Shown here piece after piece: positions 12,327-25,050 of a stretch of DNA of 64,000 nucleotides. Made by a program: the position numbers and the translations under genes. The notes beneath the pieces are model-generated. The model had not been told where the DNA came from and made no database searches. It was given only the letters and a program-made list of their open reading frames with translations. Source of the stretch: Auriscalpium vulgare (Eukaryota > Basidiomycota > Agaricomycetes > Russulales > Auriscalpiaceae); the NCBI GenBank assembly GCA_019915015.1, contig JAHBBC010000002.1, positions 2,666,001 through 2,730,000 of the forward strand. The letters are read 5' to 3'. Positions within the stretch are counted from its first letter, which is position 1, and the number at the start of each line of letters is the position of its first letter.

Positions 12327-12612
12327 TGTGAGAGACAAGGCGGCGCATGGGATGTGCGCGGCAGGTGCGCCACGGTTCCGCAACGGATCCGCCCATTAAT
12401 TAACCGGATACCGGAACCATATCGTCCCGAGCACGAATTAGCGCCCGCGTCCGTTTCTCTCAAATACTGTTCAGCTCCCTCTGCGAATGCGAGCAACTTG
12501 TAGCACTTCGGACGTTGGGGGATGTAGAAGTATACCAATTTGCATTGATTATGTAATGAAAAGAGCCAACTATTGCAATGATAGCGTTGAGGAACCAACA
12601 GCTGCCAGCGCC

Positions 12613-15612
12613 ATGGGGAGCAATAGCGCACAACTCCGTTTCCGGGCGGACTCTATTCACACCTATCCTGCTTCCCACCACCGCCTCCCTGCTAACCAAC
12701 TGGATCCGCCGTATCGGAATCATATGAAGTATCAGCGATCCAAGCCCGTGGTGCGAGGCACCGGCTCCCACACCCCGACGCAGCCGGCCATCCAATCGCA
12801 GCTTGTGAATCCTACACAGAATACGCGCCTAGGGGCAGGATCGGCGCCAGGTTCGCTATCAACAGCTGTCTCCGGGGAGCTTACTGTGCGTGGCCGGGTC
12901 GCCTCTGGTGCCGATCTCATCGATGCCCTCTTTTCCCCCGAGAACTTCATCGAAAAAGATGCGGCAGTCCACTTCAATGAAATCATGAAAGAACTCGACA
13001 ACGAATCGTGCTTCCTTGTCGAGGGTGAGGAACCGCCAATTGGGCCACTCACTGCTCGCGCGTCGAGACTGCGTATGCTCATGGAGACCTGGAACGAGGA
13101 CGAGAATGGCGCTTGCGAATTTTTGAACGCACTCGGCGATGTGGTCGGGGAATTCGGGGACCAGGTACGCCCGGACTTAGCGTCGATCAGCATCCTTGTC
13201 TTACCTTCTCTTATTAGCCGAGCCCGCGCTTGTTTTCCGCCGTCCGATCTGGAGAGGCTGCCCAAGGAGTGTCTGAGCATTTCAAACCGGATGCCGCCGT
13301 CGTCTTACGCAGATTGGCGGATATCTTCCGGTATTGGCAAGAAACCGAGGCCCTCTTGGAGTTCACCAAACGGTCAACAAATGCGGGTTTAGGCCAGACA
13401 ATGCAGGAAAAAATGGCCCTGAAGTTCCGCACTCAATTCGGCCTTCGCCACGTCATCGGAGTTGGCATCCATGACAAAAAGATAACCGCATACTACATGG
13501 ACAGAAGCGGCTTGCTCACAGCGACCTGTCCTATGACCTCAGACCTTCTCGTTCGGATCGTCGGCACTCTTCTCTTCGCCTCTGCGGAGTTTTTGGGGCG
13601 CGATACCACTGTCGGGCTGACTCCCAAACTGAGCACCGCCTCGATCACCATGGGCAACTTGGAGTTCGAGTTCGTCCGTTATCTCAGTCAAGATCTGTCT
13701 GTGCGCGGCCGCGGGTTGAACGTTGCGCTGGTCAAGCACGGCAACGTTTACTTCGTCATCCGGGACTTCTGGGCTGACGTCAGTCGCGAAATAACGGGCG
13801 CAGGTATTCTCCGTGAGTGCGAGACGGCTGGTGTTACCGGCGTTCTCCGTCTCTTGGGTAGCGAGGTCGTGCCTATCAAGGACCCCAGCCTCGCGGCCAA
13901 AGTGGCGGATATTCGTGCGAAGCAAGAGCAGCCGCCCGAGACTCGCGAGCACCGCCGGGAGTTGCTAGGGCCGATGTGCCGAATGCTACATTCTTTCCAG
14001 TCCCAAGAAGAGCTTGTGCAGTCTCTGATGGATATTACACAATGTAGGGAACCCTGATTTTCTACCATGCACATCACTCACCTTCCTGAGTAGGCCTGAA
14101 GGAGTTGAGGGAACTCGGATACGTCCATCGCGAGGTTACTCTCGAGAGCCTGGGCATCGTTGACCCGGTTCACATGGATACTGTGAAAAGATTCAAGCCC
14201 CAGACGTCTGAAAGGCCTCTGGATCTGACGGATCTCAGCCCGGAACCCGCTTTCGTCCCTGCTGCGTCGGATCACGCGCCAAGGCAACCGGCATGCGGAG
14301 TTGTCCTTGATGTGGACCATATGATGCACGTCGAGCGAGAGGACAAGATCCCGATCGCTGACGCCCCTCGACCGGTACGCTATTTCTGGCACATACAGAC
14401 GCCCCACTCATCAGCCGCCGCACAGGAAACCCTCGCATTTGTGTCACTGGAGCTCATAGAAACCCCTGCGACCACCCCTACGGAAAAGCATGACCTGGAA
14501 TCCATATTCTGGATTTTATATGGCTCTGCTCGACGTATCGCGCTCCGACAAGGCCCCGTGAAATCGGCCAAGAACAAGTCTGGACGTGGTGCAAGCCGGC
14601 CTACTCGGAACAACAACGCATGGCTATCCATCGCAACAAGGCGGGCAGCCTCGGTCGTGGACCCGCCGGGGTTGTCGCGGAGTTCTCGCCAGAATTCAGG
14701 GACCTTCAGGATCTCGCCGGTCGCCTGTTCAATCTTCTCTTCCCAGACGGTTCTCCCAGCCGCGCGGCATGGCAAGTTTCACTGAGCAGCGTTCAACACG
14801 CTGATTTCATCGCCGCCTTTCAAGAGACCCTGGACAAGTTATATGACGCCAACACTCCGGGATTGACTCCAGCCTTCTCGGCTATGGATGTAACCCCCGA
14901 CGTATCCGAGAAGAGACAATTCGCGACCGCTTTCCCGAGCCCTCTGCCTTTCGAGCCGGTCCCTGTGTCTCCGGACGTCGTCCGAGCTGGTAGCGTCGTG
15001 ACCAATGGTATCTTGTGCGAATCGATCGTTACCAAGATTGGAGAGACTCTGCAAGTGGTTAAAGAAGACGGGGGGACCGACAATACGGTACCTGCTGCAG
15101 GGAAGAAGCGAGCGCGCGGCGAGAAGCAGCCCGGGAAATACTTCCATTTTGCTGACAAGGCGGCAGAGGCGCAGGCGGCGGCAGAGGCGAAGGCGGCAGA
15201 GGCAGCAGAGGCGCAGGCGCTGGCAGAGGCGGCAGAGGCGCAGGCGGCGGCAGAGGAGCAGGCGGCAATGGCGCGGGCGGTTCAACGCGAGGCAGAACAG
15301 GCAGAACAGAGTCCGATCCAGACCGCGCAGACGCAACTGAGCATCATCGAAGCGAACATCAAACATATGCAGGCACAAACCGACTCGGCAGTGGCCCAAG
15401 TCGCAGAGGGAGGACATCCTGGCACGTATGCCCTCACTGAAATGTTGAAGCTCAAGGAGCGCATTCGCCAGGCCATTCAGGACATCGAGAACATGCCAAG
15501 TGAGGACGACGGCGAGTACATCGAGGAGGACGAGTCATCTGATGAGGATGATGGAACCAATGCCCACGACGAGGTCAGCAACGGCAATGGCGCGTCGGGC
15601 GGCGGCGAGTAG
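12613..15612 (+). pseudogene. FunK1-type fungal protein kinase, frameshifted pseudokinase
   Basis: FunK1 kinases are expanded in Agaricomycetes; substrates are mostly unknown. Exons 12613-13164, 13218-14043 and 14094 onward join through 53- and 50-nt introns. The C-lobe hallmark HDLESIFWIL is clear at about 14491-14518. In the catalytic loop the usual HRD is YVHREVTLESLGI (near 14120-14155): the catalytic Asp is Glu and the Mg-binding Asn position is Ser. A VLDVD motif stands in the DFG position. Directly after HDLESIFWIL the frame breaks. A one-base loss near 14516-14520 would restore a continuous 965-residue protein (WLCSTYRAP... onward). The tail after the kinase fold is a long Ala/Glu/Gln repeat likely to form a coiled coil, ending in an acidic stretch. 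Kinase family assignment is fairly sure; loss of activity is inferred. Confidence 0.65.
15160..15292 (+). repeat. In-frame Ala/Glu/Gln codon repeat
   Basis: Units such as gcggcagaggcgcag repeat about eight times inside the 3' part of the FunK1-like gene and encode an Ala-Glu-rich helix. The repeat keeps frame throughout, which suggests it expanded while the tail was still coding. Confidence 0.8.
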
Positions 15613-15669
15613 AGGCGAGTACAAACGCTAGAGCGGCGGCGCCGCGATTGTTCAGGTCTGCAGGTTAGT

Positions 15670-15770
15670 TCCGTCGTGTTGTTTTCGTGCTGTGATCGTT
15701 GTTTTCGTGTTGTGATTGTGGTTTTCGTGTTGTGATTGTTGTATTCGTGTTGTGATTGTCGTGCTGTATT
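15670..15770 (+). repeat. Tandem repeat, about 21-base unit, five copies
   Basis: The unit gttttcgtgttgtgattgt is repeated with small changes just downstream of the FunK1-like stop codon. It lies in the probable 3' untranslated or intergenic region. Confidence 0.85.
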
Positions 15771-18700
15771 TTCAAGTCTCGTATTTACCATGGATTATCT
15801 AGTGTTGTTGTAGTACTGATGTAGAGTCCGGTTAAAGTCATCTTCTCGGGCAGCAGTTGACTTGATGGGGCGCGTCTGCGGACTTAAGAGTGACTAGAAC
15901 ATGACTAATACGTGCCAACAGGACTGAGGCACGACTTCCTGTTTTTACTGAGAGTGAACAGTGAGCGCGAGAGATGGCCGATCCCCAGATCAACTAGTGC
16001 GTATTTTTCCATTCTCGGCCGCATCTCAGCACCACTGAATTGCTATCCTCGCCTCGCCGCGCAGCCTGCTCGCTTCTTGTGGTGCCCCGCAGACCAGACC
16101 TTCTCGAGTCACGCCCGCTCGCTGCGCACGGCAGCCACCGCTGTCGCGCTTCCATCGCCGGACCCGGTGCGGCATGAAGAGCCTGGTCCTCGCACAGACC
16201 TCTGTCTTCCGGGCCCGCCAATACAAGCAGGTGAGTTTGGCTTAACCGTGGTTGTATCGCATATACTGACGTCTTTTCCTAGTCAATTTAGATGCACGTC
16301 GAGGTATCCCACTTGGTTCATTACCCATCCTCTACGAAGCCAGCATTCCCGGCAAGCAATTTACCACCACTAGCATACATGGCGGCGCGAAAGACCCTCC
16401 AGCACGACGGGCATCCGGGGCCCGCGGCCTCCGGGGTGTCCAGATGATTGCTGGAAGGACAACGCGCACGGAGGTGGTCAGGATCACGCAGATGGTATTG
16501 TGCTGAGCAGAGATGCCAGGCCAATGCTCATATTTTCCGATATATGCGCCATTTCTGACCTTCTCATCAAGTGCTCGGCTTCGCGCGAGACGTCAGTCGT
16601 CGACGCGTTCAGCTCGCGCCATGGCAATCAACGCAACGCTCATTCATCGTGGTGCGTACTAGCCTTGCTCTACAGGCTCATTTCTCATCGCGTTGCTCCT
16701 CAGCCTTTACACGCAGCTCAAGCATCTAGCTAGGGCATATTCTTCAGACACTACTACGGTGCGTACTTTCCTTCGATATATCCGCAGCTCGAGACGGCTC
16801 GCGCAGGCGCTGCAAGATGGACTGCCGGGCACCCTCTTCAACTTCTCCAAGCGCGCTGCGACGATATGCGGCCCCGATCTTGCGATACTCCGCGCGGACA
16901 CACGTCGACGTCTCGCGATCAGCAACGCCGCCTCGCGGGGACATGATGATTCACGAAGTCACTGTAGATCTGCACGCCGCAAGTACTGTAAAGCTCTCAA
17001 GCCATGACGCTCTGCACGTCAAACGATAGCGGGATCCCGCGTTTCTGGGCGCCATGTATATATCCCTATTGCTGCGAATGAAATAGCCCTTGAATGAGCG
17101 AGTGCGCTTGAGGCGCGAAGTGTTGTGTAAGATGTAACTGCCGACAACTGGCACACTGTGGGCACAATGCTAGCCTGGAGGAATCGCACAAATTCAATCA
17201 TTGCTGCATGTAAATAAGTAATTAATACCATGTATACGCATACAATTTCCTCGAACATTCCTAGCTGTAAGTATTCTTTGGCAAATATTGGGAAGCACTG
17301 GCCATTTATTCAAACCACATGTCGCCGTGCATCTGCTTGAGCCGCGCCCCCCTAATCAGACCATTGAAATGCACGCTCCGTGCGGCCCTCACTGTCTTGA
17401 AGTTCCAACCACATTGCTCCTCCAAATGTCTCACGAAGTTTGCTCAGAGGAGGAGCATCACTTCCGCCCCATCCAGGCGCAAATCAAAGCTGATGGACTG
17501 ACGAAGGTTGTGGACAAGGAGCCGCTGTGGTACACAGGCGCTCAAGGCCCCAAATTCTACGAGCAATAAAGGAGATTGCGGCACTCGTGCTTCATACCTA
17601 GTCACTGTTGCCTCAGTCACTGCCGACGTGCGATTTAGTGCAGGACGAGACGTCGTTGCCCGACCCTCACAACGAGCGCGCTCGGCTCGTTCTCGACTCT
17701 CGAACACCCCGCGTGGGGCGTGCTAAACACAGGATAAGCTCTCTCGATCATCCGTTACACAGTGATGCTTCGTAGATACAGATGCAGCCAGTAATAAGTA
17801 GATGCGAGTGATGTATGCGGCAAATGATCGTGAATCGAGCACAATGGGATGAAAACAGACACTATGTATGTAACAGAGAGAGAAGAAATTGAACGAGATA
17901 TGGCGAACGGATATGATGGAGGGAGCAAGACAGTCCGGGAGGAATACGGAGACGATTGATGGTATCATCGTAGCAAGACGCAGGTACATCCAGGATATCA
18001 ACGACCCTGCCAAATCGGTTACGCGGTCGTCCGACATCAGGATGATCAAGTTGCGCCCAGCTGTCTGCCGGGAGTCAATGGCAGTATTCTTGCCGTGCCG
18101 CGCGCGGTCACCGTACCCGGCATCACCAGCCCCGAGAAAGTGCTGTCGATGTGCGTTTCGATTCTCTTTTGAGGATCCAGGCGCGGAACGGGAGGAACTG
18201 CAGACACGCAGCGGCCCGGGCGCAGGCTTGTGACAATCTGCTGTACGTCTGCGAGTCGGCGAGACCTTGAGCTTGAGAGCGACTGTGCAAGCTTCGTGGA
18301 TGGGCGTGTCAATAGGTCTGATATCGATGGATGTTTGAGTGCTGCAGGCCGGCGAGGTCGGCATACAGCGGGCGCAGTGTTACACGCACGGTCTGTTGAT
18401 ACATGAGCCCGAATCCGTCGGCGCGGGGTCGCGCGATACAGAAAAGGAGTACGCACCGAGTGCATCGCTTCGCACCCAAACCGAACGCGGTGCCATTGAG
18501 AGGTGTGATGTGTGCCGTGCGCAGAAGCTGGCGGTCGTGCGTTTGTGACGACTGGTCGCCTTCGAGCGCAGTGGTGACTGGGCAGATATGTGAGTAAGTA
18601 CATGCGCATAGATTCACCGCCGCGATATCTGAGCTCCTCCACCTCCAAGCAACATGTCGCGCTGGGTTCGTATCCGACTGGGAAAGAAACTGCAGGCACG

Positions 18701-21700
18701 CACCGATCTGCATGACCTCGACCCGGCCTGCCTCATGACTTCTGCCGATTCGCCTCGGCAGAGGAACTCGCGCTGCGCATCCCCGCTTTACTCGTGCACT
18801 CCTTGAGAAGAAGCCGTGCGTGCGTGCGGTGCAGCAGCATGGGCGTCCGGGCTCGCATCTTGGTCACCACAAGAGCGAGCTGGCAGGTCGCCGCGGCGAG
18901 GCTGCAGGCTCGGAGAGTTGAGCATTGAGCAGTTGGGTTACTGGAGCAGCGTGGGGTGGGGGCGATGGTCGGGACGCCGATGTGGTGCGTGGATAGGTTG
19001 GAGCGAAGGAGTGGAAGGACGGCTGTCGGTGTCGATAGGATGAAAAAAGCGGCAGCGAGGGGAAAGTGACGTTGACAAAGTTTTGAGGGAGATGTTCTGC
19101 GGCTGTGTAATGGATATGCTGGCAACTGCAAAGAGTCAGGATGAACTTTCGTCTGTCGACACATTGACGATCAACGCACCTGCAGGATCCAACTGACAGC
19201 TCTGCCGGGAGACCTCTCCGTGGCTGGTCCGCGTCACTCCGGCGTTCTGCGCCTGTGTCTTGAGCTTGATCTACCGTATGAGGACAGACGGAGGTGGAGG
19301 TGGGAGGAAGAAGGAGGACGCTCGGCAGTGAGCCGGAGACATCGGCGATGCCAGCGGTCTCGTTGTGTCGCGATCGGCGAGAACTACAATATCGCATCGC
19401 GCGATCGTTCCACTCAGCGTGGTATCAAGACACAGCCAAGTCGCTGCCGCCGATCTCGCAGTCGACCGACTTGCTCAGGCTGGCAGCAAGTATCCCGGAG
19501 GATCATCCTCACCCTCGAGGATTTGCTGTGATTGATCCCGTGCTGTCGCTCACAATCCGCCAGAAAACTGCATTCAACGTAGTAGATTCTCTTCATGCGT
19601 ATTACAACGAGGACGAGATAAAACATGTGAACCTGCGGTACATTTTACCTCTTACCGCTCACCCCGTGCAGTTGTCGTGTTACTTGAGATCGACGGCTTG
19701 GAGCGCGACAGGCTTGATGTTGTTTGGGTGGTGCGTCAGCACCACGGTGTTGAATAGGAGCGGTACAAGCGGGCGCGAGGCGGGAGACGAAGGGCTTCGA
19801 ACCCTTGCGTGGCCAGGTTGCACGGAGATAGTGCACCTTCGCTGGTGGTCGTCTAGCCTGCGTGCACGCACGACGGTCAAGCAAACTCATAGTAGACGGG
19901 ACTCACCATGCCGAGCGTTGCTCGCGATTTTTTCGATGCTTTTGTGGCCGGCTGAGTGGAGAGGTTGGTATGTGCATACAATCCGGGGTCTAACCACGTA
20001 CCTGAGCCCAACGCTCCTCCCGTTCCTCGACAGATGATGCTGACCCGGACGCGTTTTTCTACATAGCCCCGTCGCCTCATGTACAATCACGCGCCACCAG
20101 GACCTCGCGGAAGTCGTTGGATTGCGCATACATACGTTGTATGCTTCACCGTGCGCGTCTGCGCCGTGTCTTCCGATGCGGGCGGCGCGATGCGTGGGCG
20201 CCGCGCAAGATAGCGCAATAGACGACGGTCGGTTTTGAAGGACGCGTGAGTTCGGGGCCAGAGCGCGCTTCGTTGAGGCGGAGGATGTTGGTCGGCCGGG
20301 CATCGAGCTCGATGGACACGCCAGATGCGGTCGTCTTGAAAGTCATGGAACTGGACGGTTACTCCGGTATGTCTTCAACCAGGCTTAAGCTAGAGCGAGC
20401 GAGAGCGCCACGGTCCATCCAGAGCTTCCGCGTACGTCCTGGGCGCGGTCAGGGCGAACATCAAGCAAGAAAACGATACTGTACGTACTCGGTGCGTTCA
20501 TGAGCGGCAAGCTGAACGCCGCCTGAGCCGCGCGATGGCTGCATGCTCGGCACGGCGTGTCGGAATTTATGGCGAAGTGTTGTCTGGTAGTAGTCGACTG
20601 AGTATGAACGTCAGCATATGGCAGTCGAACAGCACTAACCTGCCTTCGACCTATGAAGGCACCGGATAGAGTTGTGGAGCAATGATAGGAACATTGGGTC
20701 GTCAAATCGAGTCGTGCTGTTCGGGCGGTCGACGTTGACAGGCTCCTCGACAAAACAGAATCGACGTTCTGCCTCAAGCTGCGAATGGCGAGGGTCAGTC
20801 ATATGCAAATGAGAACGCCGACAGTGATACGCACCTGTGCGCAGGCAATCTGCACGATAGCGTCCGCCTTTCCTCGCCTCTCTGGAAACTTCGCGCCGCC
20901 CCTCCTCTACGTCCTTTGAAGAAGATGCCCCGAAGGCTATTGGGGCCGCAAGTCCGTCGATGTTCGCGGAAGGCACATGTTGCGGATCGAGACGACGTCG
21001 GCGACCGAGATATGTCGTTTCGAAGGTGCTGAACGCGGGGGCAGTGGGCAAAGTATTGGACGGAGCCTGGGTGATGATGGTTTAGTGGGGCTGCAGATGC
21101 GGCCAAGAACTGATAGCACGTACCAGGGTGGCCGGCCTTGTCCGTGTCCTCTCGCGCTCCCCGGGCCTGCTCAGTACCCGCACCGCGCCCACACGACCCC
21201 AATCTGCGACTGCCCCGCGCTCTCTCTGCAGGACGTGAGCCGCACCACCGCACGATGGTTTGCCTCATCCGCACGCCCAGATAACGTGTGTGGTTGGAAT
21301 GCGGAAGTATTGCGCGGCGGGGCTGCGTATGCAGAGGCATTGAACGGAGACGGGCAGACGATAGCCAAGGTGCGAACGACAAGCTTGCATGACCACTTGC
21401 TCGCTGCGCACAAGCTCTGTAAGATCGTCAGTAAACATCCGTAGGCTCTGTCGCACACAGAGACGCACCGCATCTCCTTGAAAGACACGGCGATTGCGCG
21501 GCTTGTGGCCTGAGCGTCGCCTTTGCGCGTGTGGAGTGCGACACTACGCATGGGCTTTCGAGCAGGCCAGGGTCGGTGGGGATCGAGTGAGGACGAGGCT
21601 CGAAGGGCGGCCGGGAAACGAACCGGACATATCGGCGATACGGTCACGTTCAACCCGATCTCAAATCCACAGCCTGCGGCGCCTCTTGAGGTCGGATAGA

Positions 21701-22490
21701 TGATCCCTGAGCTTGCGAAGGGTTTAGAATCTAGCTACTCTGCCTCAGGGAGACTACGCCCCCGGCAGTCGCCAGCTCCATTGAAGCACCCGGAAGCATG
21801 CTACTCAACGTCAGCGTTCGAGGAATCGTCAACTTCGATGCCCACTGCGTCGCAGTGACAATTGCGGTACGTTGACACCCATAAAGAGTTGCCATGACGA
21901 GATATTGATCTAACACGTTAGTATTCGCAGCAGGGGGAAAAAAAAAACAAGGCAGAAGACCCAATGATGTCGTAGTCGCTTCACTCGTTTAAACTGGTAT
22001 GTGGATCTTTTATCCCACCTCAGTTGACGAGGGAACTCACGTCTTTCCAGTCCGGCAAGCTCTCCCGCAGACTACATCAAGGGAGGGAGACAGGTGCGTC
22101 ATCAGTGCTGTACCGTACGCGCGATTGAAGCGCGTTTTGTGTCGTCTCGCGTAGGTGCCAGCTGTTTGGAAAAAATCTATACGGGATGCCCATCAAGCCA
22201 ACGATCAAACGAGTTCGCGGAGGCATGCTGCGTGTCATCCCAAGGACTTGACACTGTCTTCGTTCGCCACGCCTGCCGTCTCTCGTGTGCGTAGGCCTGG
22301 TTGTTGGTTGTTCACTTCGGAGCATCTCCGATCTGCGGTACGGAAAACATAAGTCTGGTCACTGGTGCGCATACTTCGTAGTTGTCCTTGTTCTCCCAAC
22401 CATCTGTGAAAAGTACCGTCATTTCCAACTTACGCTGGTGAAAGCGCATGGTTTCCCATGCAATCACGGCCTTTCCAGGAGATATAAAAG
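15771..22490. other. Unresolved region with gene-like fragments
   Basis: Several frames have coding-like composition, but I could not assemble any of them into a convincing gene. Examples are plus-strand 19425-19690, minus-strand 20145-20346 (starts with ATG, GC-ending codons), minus-strand 20640-20780 (contains RFCFVEEPVNVDRPN), minus-strand 18046-18250, and a 93-residue plus-strand frame at 17288-17569. No domain is recognised in any of them. They could be decayed genes, lineage-specific genes with several introns, or chance. Around 21875-21920 there is a short match to the sequence found upstream of secreted copies 4 and 5. Confidence 0.4.
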
Positions 22491-22500
22491 CCAGGCTCTG
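22491..22500 (+). promoter_or_regulatory. TATA box of secreted copy 1
   Basis: gatataaaag lies about 95 bases before the start codon. The same element and surrounding bases (tcacggcctttccagga before it, ccaggctctgtctgct after it) are conserved upstream of copies 4 and 5 and, less exactly, copy 2. Confidence 0.7.
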
Positions 22501-22592
22501 TCTGCTGGAGTGCTCCCATCTCTCTCCTGTCGAGCAGCGCTCGTCTTCATTCTCGCTCTTTGTATCCACTTCAGCTCCCTCTTCATCTAGCC

Positions 22593-24063
22593 ATGGTCCA
22601 ATTCTCCACTCTCCTCCTCACGCTCGCGGTGGCGGGTTCCGCGCTGGCCGCGCCGTCCCGCTTCCACACGAAGCGCATCGAGCAAACCATCGCGAACTCG
22701 ACGATGAAGTGGGAGAAAGCCTGTGTATGTACCCCCTTCACATGACTGCGAATCTTAGGGTTGACATGCAAATAGGACGCAGCCGGAGGCGGCGAGCAGT
22801 GCAACCCCGTCGCGGTCAGCGCGTTCGGTACGCTGCTCGCGGGGGCAGCCCCGTGCGCCCAGCAGGACAGCGCCGACGTGATGGTCGACCTCGCCAAACA
22901 GCTCAACAACAACGCGGACATGATCCAGCTTGCGCAGATCTTCGCACAGCAGCCGCGCAATACTGTACGCCCCTCAGCTCTCCTCTAGTTGTCCCAGAGC
23001 TGACGTTGCATCCGCAGCCTGACTCGCTGAGCGTCCCGTACTGCCAGGCCGCCCCTAAGAATGGGGAGCTGGCTGGCCTCTTCCAGTGCCAGTTCCAGGG
23101 CGCCAACCCGACGCAGTTTTTCGGAGGCGTTACGGTCGGTGCTGTGGGCACGATGCCCCTCGGCATGACGTCTCCGTTGACGCCCGCGGGCTCGTGCCCC
23201 GCGCACCCGGCGGGGCCCATCCCGGCTGGCTCGCAGCTCGTCGACCTGGTGTTGGATTCCGGCGCGGGGCAGCCTGGGTCAGGCAGCACCAGTTCCGCGT
23301 CCGCAACCACTAGTACCACTTCGTCTGCCGCGTCGACGGCTACGTCTTCGTCGTCCGGGATCGATACCGCGTCTGCGGGCACCGATTCCACTTCCGCTGT
23401 TGCATCTGCGTCGACCTCGACCGCACCCAGTTCCACCTCCACGGCAGGTTCCTCCGACGCATCGTCCACCGCCACCGCCACCGCTACCGCTACCGCCACC
23501 ACCTCTGCCACGGCCACTTCGTTTGCTGCGTCCTCGGCGGCGTCTTTCACATCCAGCGCAGGCCTCAATTACACCACGTTGTTTCCTCCCGTCCCTCCTT
23601 CCACCCCAAACCAAGGCTTCTTTGAGTGCCTTGACGATGACATCGCTGGGTGCGCGCCCGGCACTTCCACCAGCGCCACGTCCACTGCTGCCCCCGCTCC
23701 CACCTCCACGACCGGCTCCTCCGACTTCCACCTCCAGAATGGCCTGGACGCACAGGCTCTCAACAGGAAGTTTGCCTCGCTTACCGCAGACGCGCCCTGT
23801 CAGGGTACGCGTTTCCCTTTCCTTGCGTATTATGCATTCTGACGCGTGGTTCACTCGCAGATGGCGACCAGGCGTGCATCGGCGATGCCTTCGCACAGTG
23901 CGCCGGCGGCGCGTTTGTGACGACGCCGTGCGCCGAGGGGACGACGTGCGCAGCTCTTCCGCTCGTGAACAAGGCTGGCACGAGCATCACGTGCGATACG
24001 CAGGCAGATGCGCTCACGCGCATCGCTGCGACGGGTGCGACGGGCGGGCTCACGGGCAACTGA
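22593..24063 (+). CDS. Secreted CBM19-containing protein, copy 1 (full length)
   Basis: Four exons (22593-22724, 22776-22964, 23018-23804, 23861-24063) join in frame through GT..AG introns and give 436 residues. Residues 1-20 form a classical signal peptide ending in ALAA, followed by a KR pair that could be a Kex2 site. Residues about 45-215 are the family's conserved Cys-containing domain (DMIQLAQIFAQQPRN, VPYCQAAPKNGEL, LFQCQFQGANPTQF). A long Ser/Thr/Ala linker follows, probably O-glycosylated. The C-terminal 70 residues match a CBM19 chitin-binding module with six cysteines (DGDQACIG, FAQCAGG, TTCAALPLVNKAGTSITC). A role outside the cell at the fungal wall or on chitin is likely. Enzyme activity is not indicated. 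This is the only complete member of the local family. Confidence 0.88.
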
Positions 24064-24189
24064 TCCATCCACTTCGTGACTACCAGGGACTGATGCTTCG
24101 TTGTATACGCATACTTCAGGGCTGCCGTCACGCTGTGCGTGGCTTACTGTGTCCATAGGCATGTATAGAATAACCATTGATTGATCACA

Positions 24190-24930
24190 TGGAGTGGCAA
24201 TGGTCACTGAGGATTGATCGTGAGTGCTGCCGCGGAACTGAACATGTGTGAGTACTCATGCTGTCGAGGTTGCTGTTCGACGTGCTGATACGTTTCATGG
24301 CCTAGACTTCTGTTGGTACTAACAGGAGATCAAGTCTCGCAAGCTTGCGTCATCGGCATCATCGGCTTGAAGCCGCATCACTAGAGAAGGAGCGACGCTG
24401 GTCACGGTGTGCGCTGGTGTCCTGTGGGAGAGGGCCTAGTTATCCGGGGAAGGGTGAGTAACCCTGGACGGCGGAGGCTTGTCAGGGCGAATGTCTGAAC
24501 TATACGTGCAGGCATGATGCGGTTTGTAAGAGGGCAAGGTGAGTAACCCGCCGGAATCTCGAGGCGCGTGGTATACGCGCAGCTTCTCAATGGCATAGCA
24601 AAATAGGTCACCCCACTGACTCCGCGCTGTTTCTCTCCGTCTCTTCTGATAGCGCTTGCCCAGTGACGGTGTGCAACGCTGCGCGTTTTTTTGTGACTAT
24701 CCAGACATCTGGATTGGCAAGGCCGGCTGCATGCTCTCGTTATCGTAGCCCCCGGTTTCACTTCGGTGCATGGCTACAGCTCCAATCTGCGACACGGGTA
24801 ACACAACTCTGGTGCGCATACCTCGCAGTCGCCGTTGTTCTGCCAACCATCGTCACGAAGCACTGTCATCTCCGACTCCTTCGCTGGTGAAAGCACATGG
24901 TTTCCCTTGGAATTATGACCTGTCTAGGTC
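24190..24930 (+). repeat. Family upstream repeat in front of copy 2
   Basis: This intergenic stretch resembles the sequence before copies 4 and 5. Shared landmarks include gaactg..gtgagtactc near 24237, a gtgagtaaccc block near 24460 and 24539, and ccactgactccgcgctgtttctct near 24615. It appears to have been duplicated together with the gene. No separate gene is seen here. Confidence 0.6.
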
Positions 24931-24939
24931 ATATAAAAG
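24931..24939 (+). promoter_or_regulatory. TATA box of secreted copy 2
   Basis: atataaaag about 115 bases before the ATG, in the same context (gtcaggcactgtctgctgga downstream) as the other copies. Confidence 0.65.
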
Positions 24940-25050
24940 TCAGGCACTGTCTGCTGGAGTGCCTACTGTAGAGCAGCGCTCGTCTTCGACTTCTCGCTTC
25001 ATCGCTTTCCCTCTTTTTTTCTTCTATCTTTTAGCCACCAACTTCTAGCC

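Larger units (their letters stand above)
9167..12612. other. GC-rich gene-poor region
   Basis: Many overlapping open frames rich in Arg, Pro and Ala occur on both strands, as expected from high GC content. None shows a believable exon chain or a recognisable domain. The region contains a poly-C run and two repeat blocks listed separately. Confidence 0.5.

Noticed and set aside
15912..16373. Possible small gene starting near 15974 (MADPQIN)
   Set aside because: Tested introns are too short or end in stops, and downstream frames cannot be joined in phase.
17288..17569. 93-residue frame ending KADGLTKVVDKEPLW, considered as a Copia-type pol remnant
   Set aside because: Only a loose resemblance to the end of retrotransposon pol. 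No RNase H, reverse transcriptase or LTR is nearby.
19780..19860. tRNA T-arm-like hairpin (aagggttcgaagccctt on the minus strand)
   Set aside because: The stem and TTCGAA loop fit, but no matching acceptor stem, D-arm or anticodon arm is found at the right distance.
23279..23896. 205-residue Gly/Arg-rich open frame on the minus strand
   Set aside because: It is antisense to the Ser/Thr/Ala linker of secreted copy 1, and the composition is that of a shadow frame.
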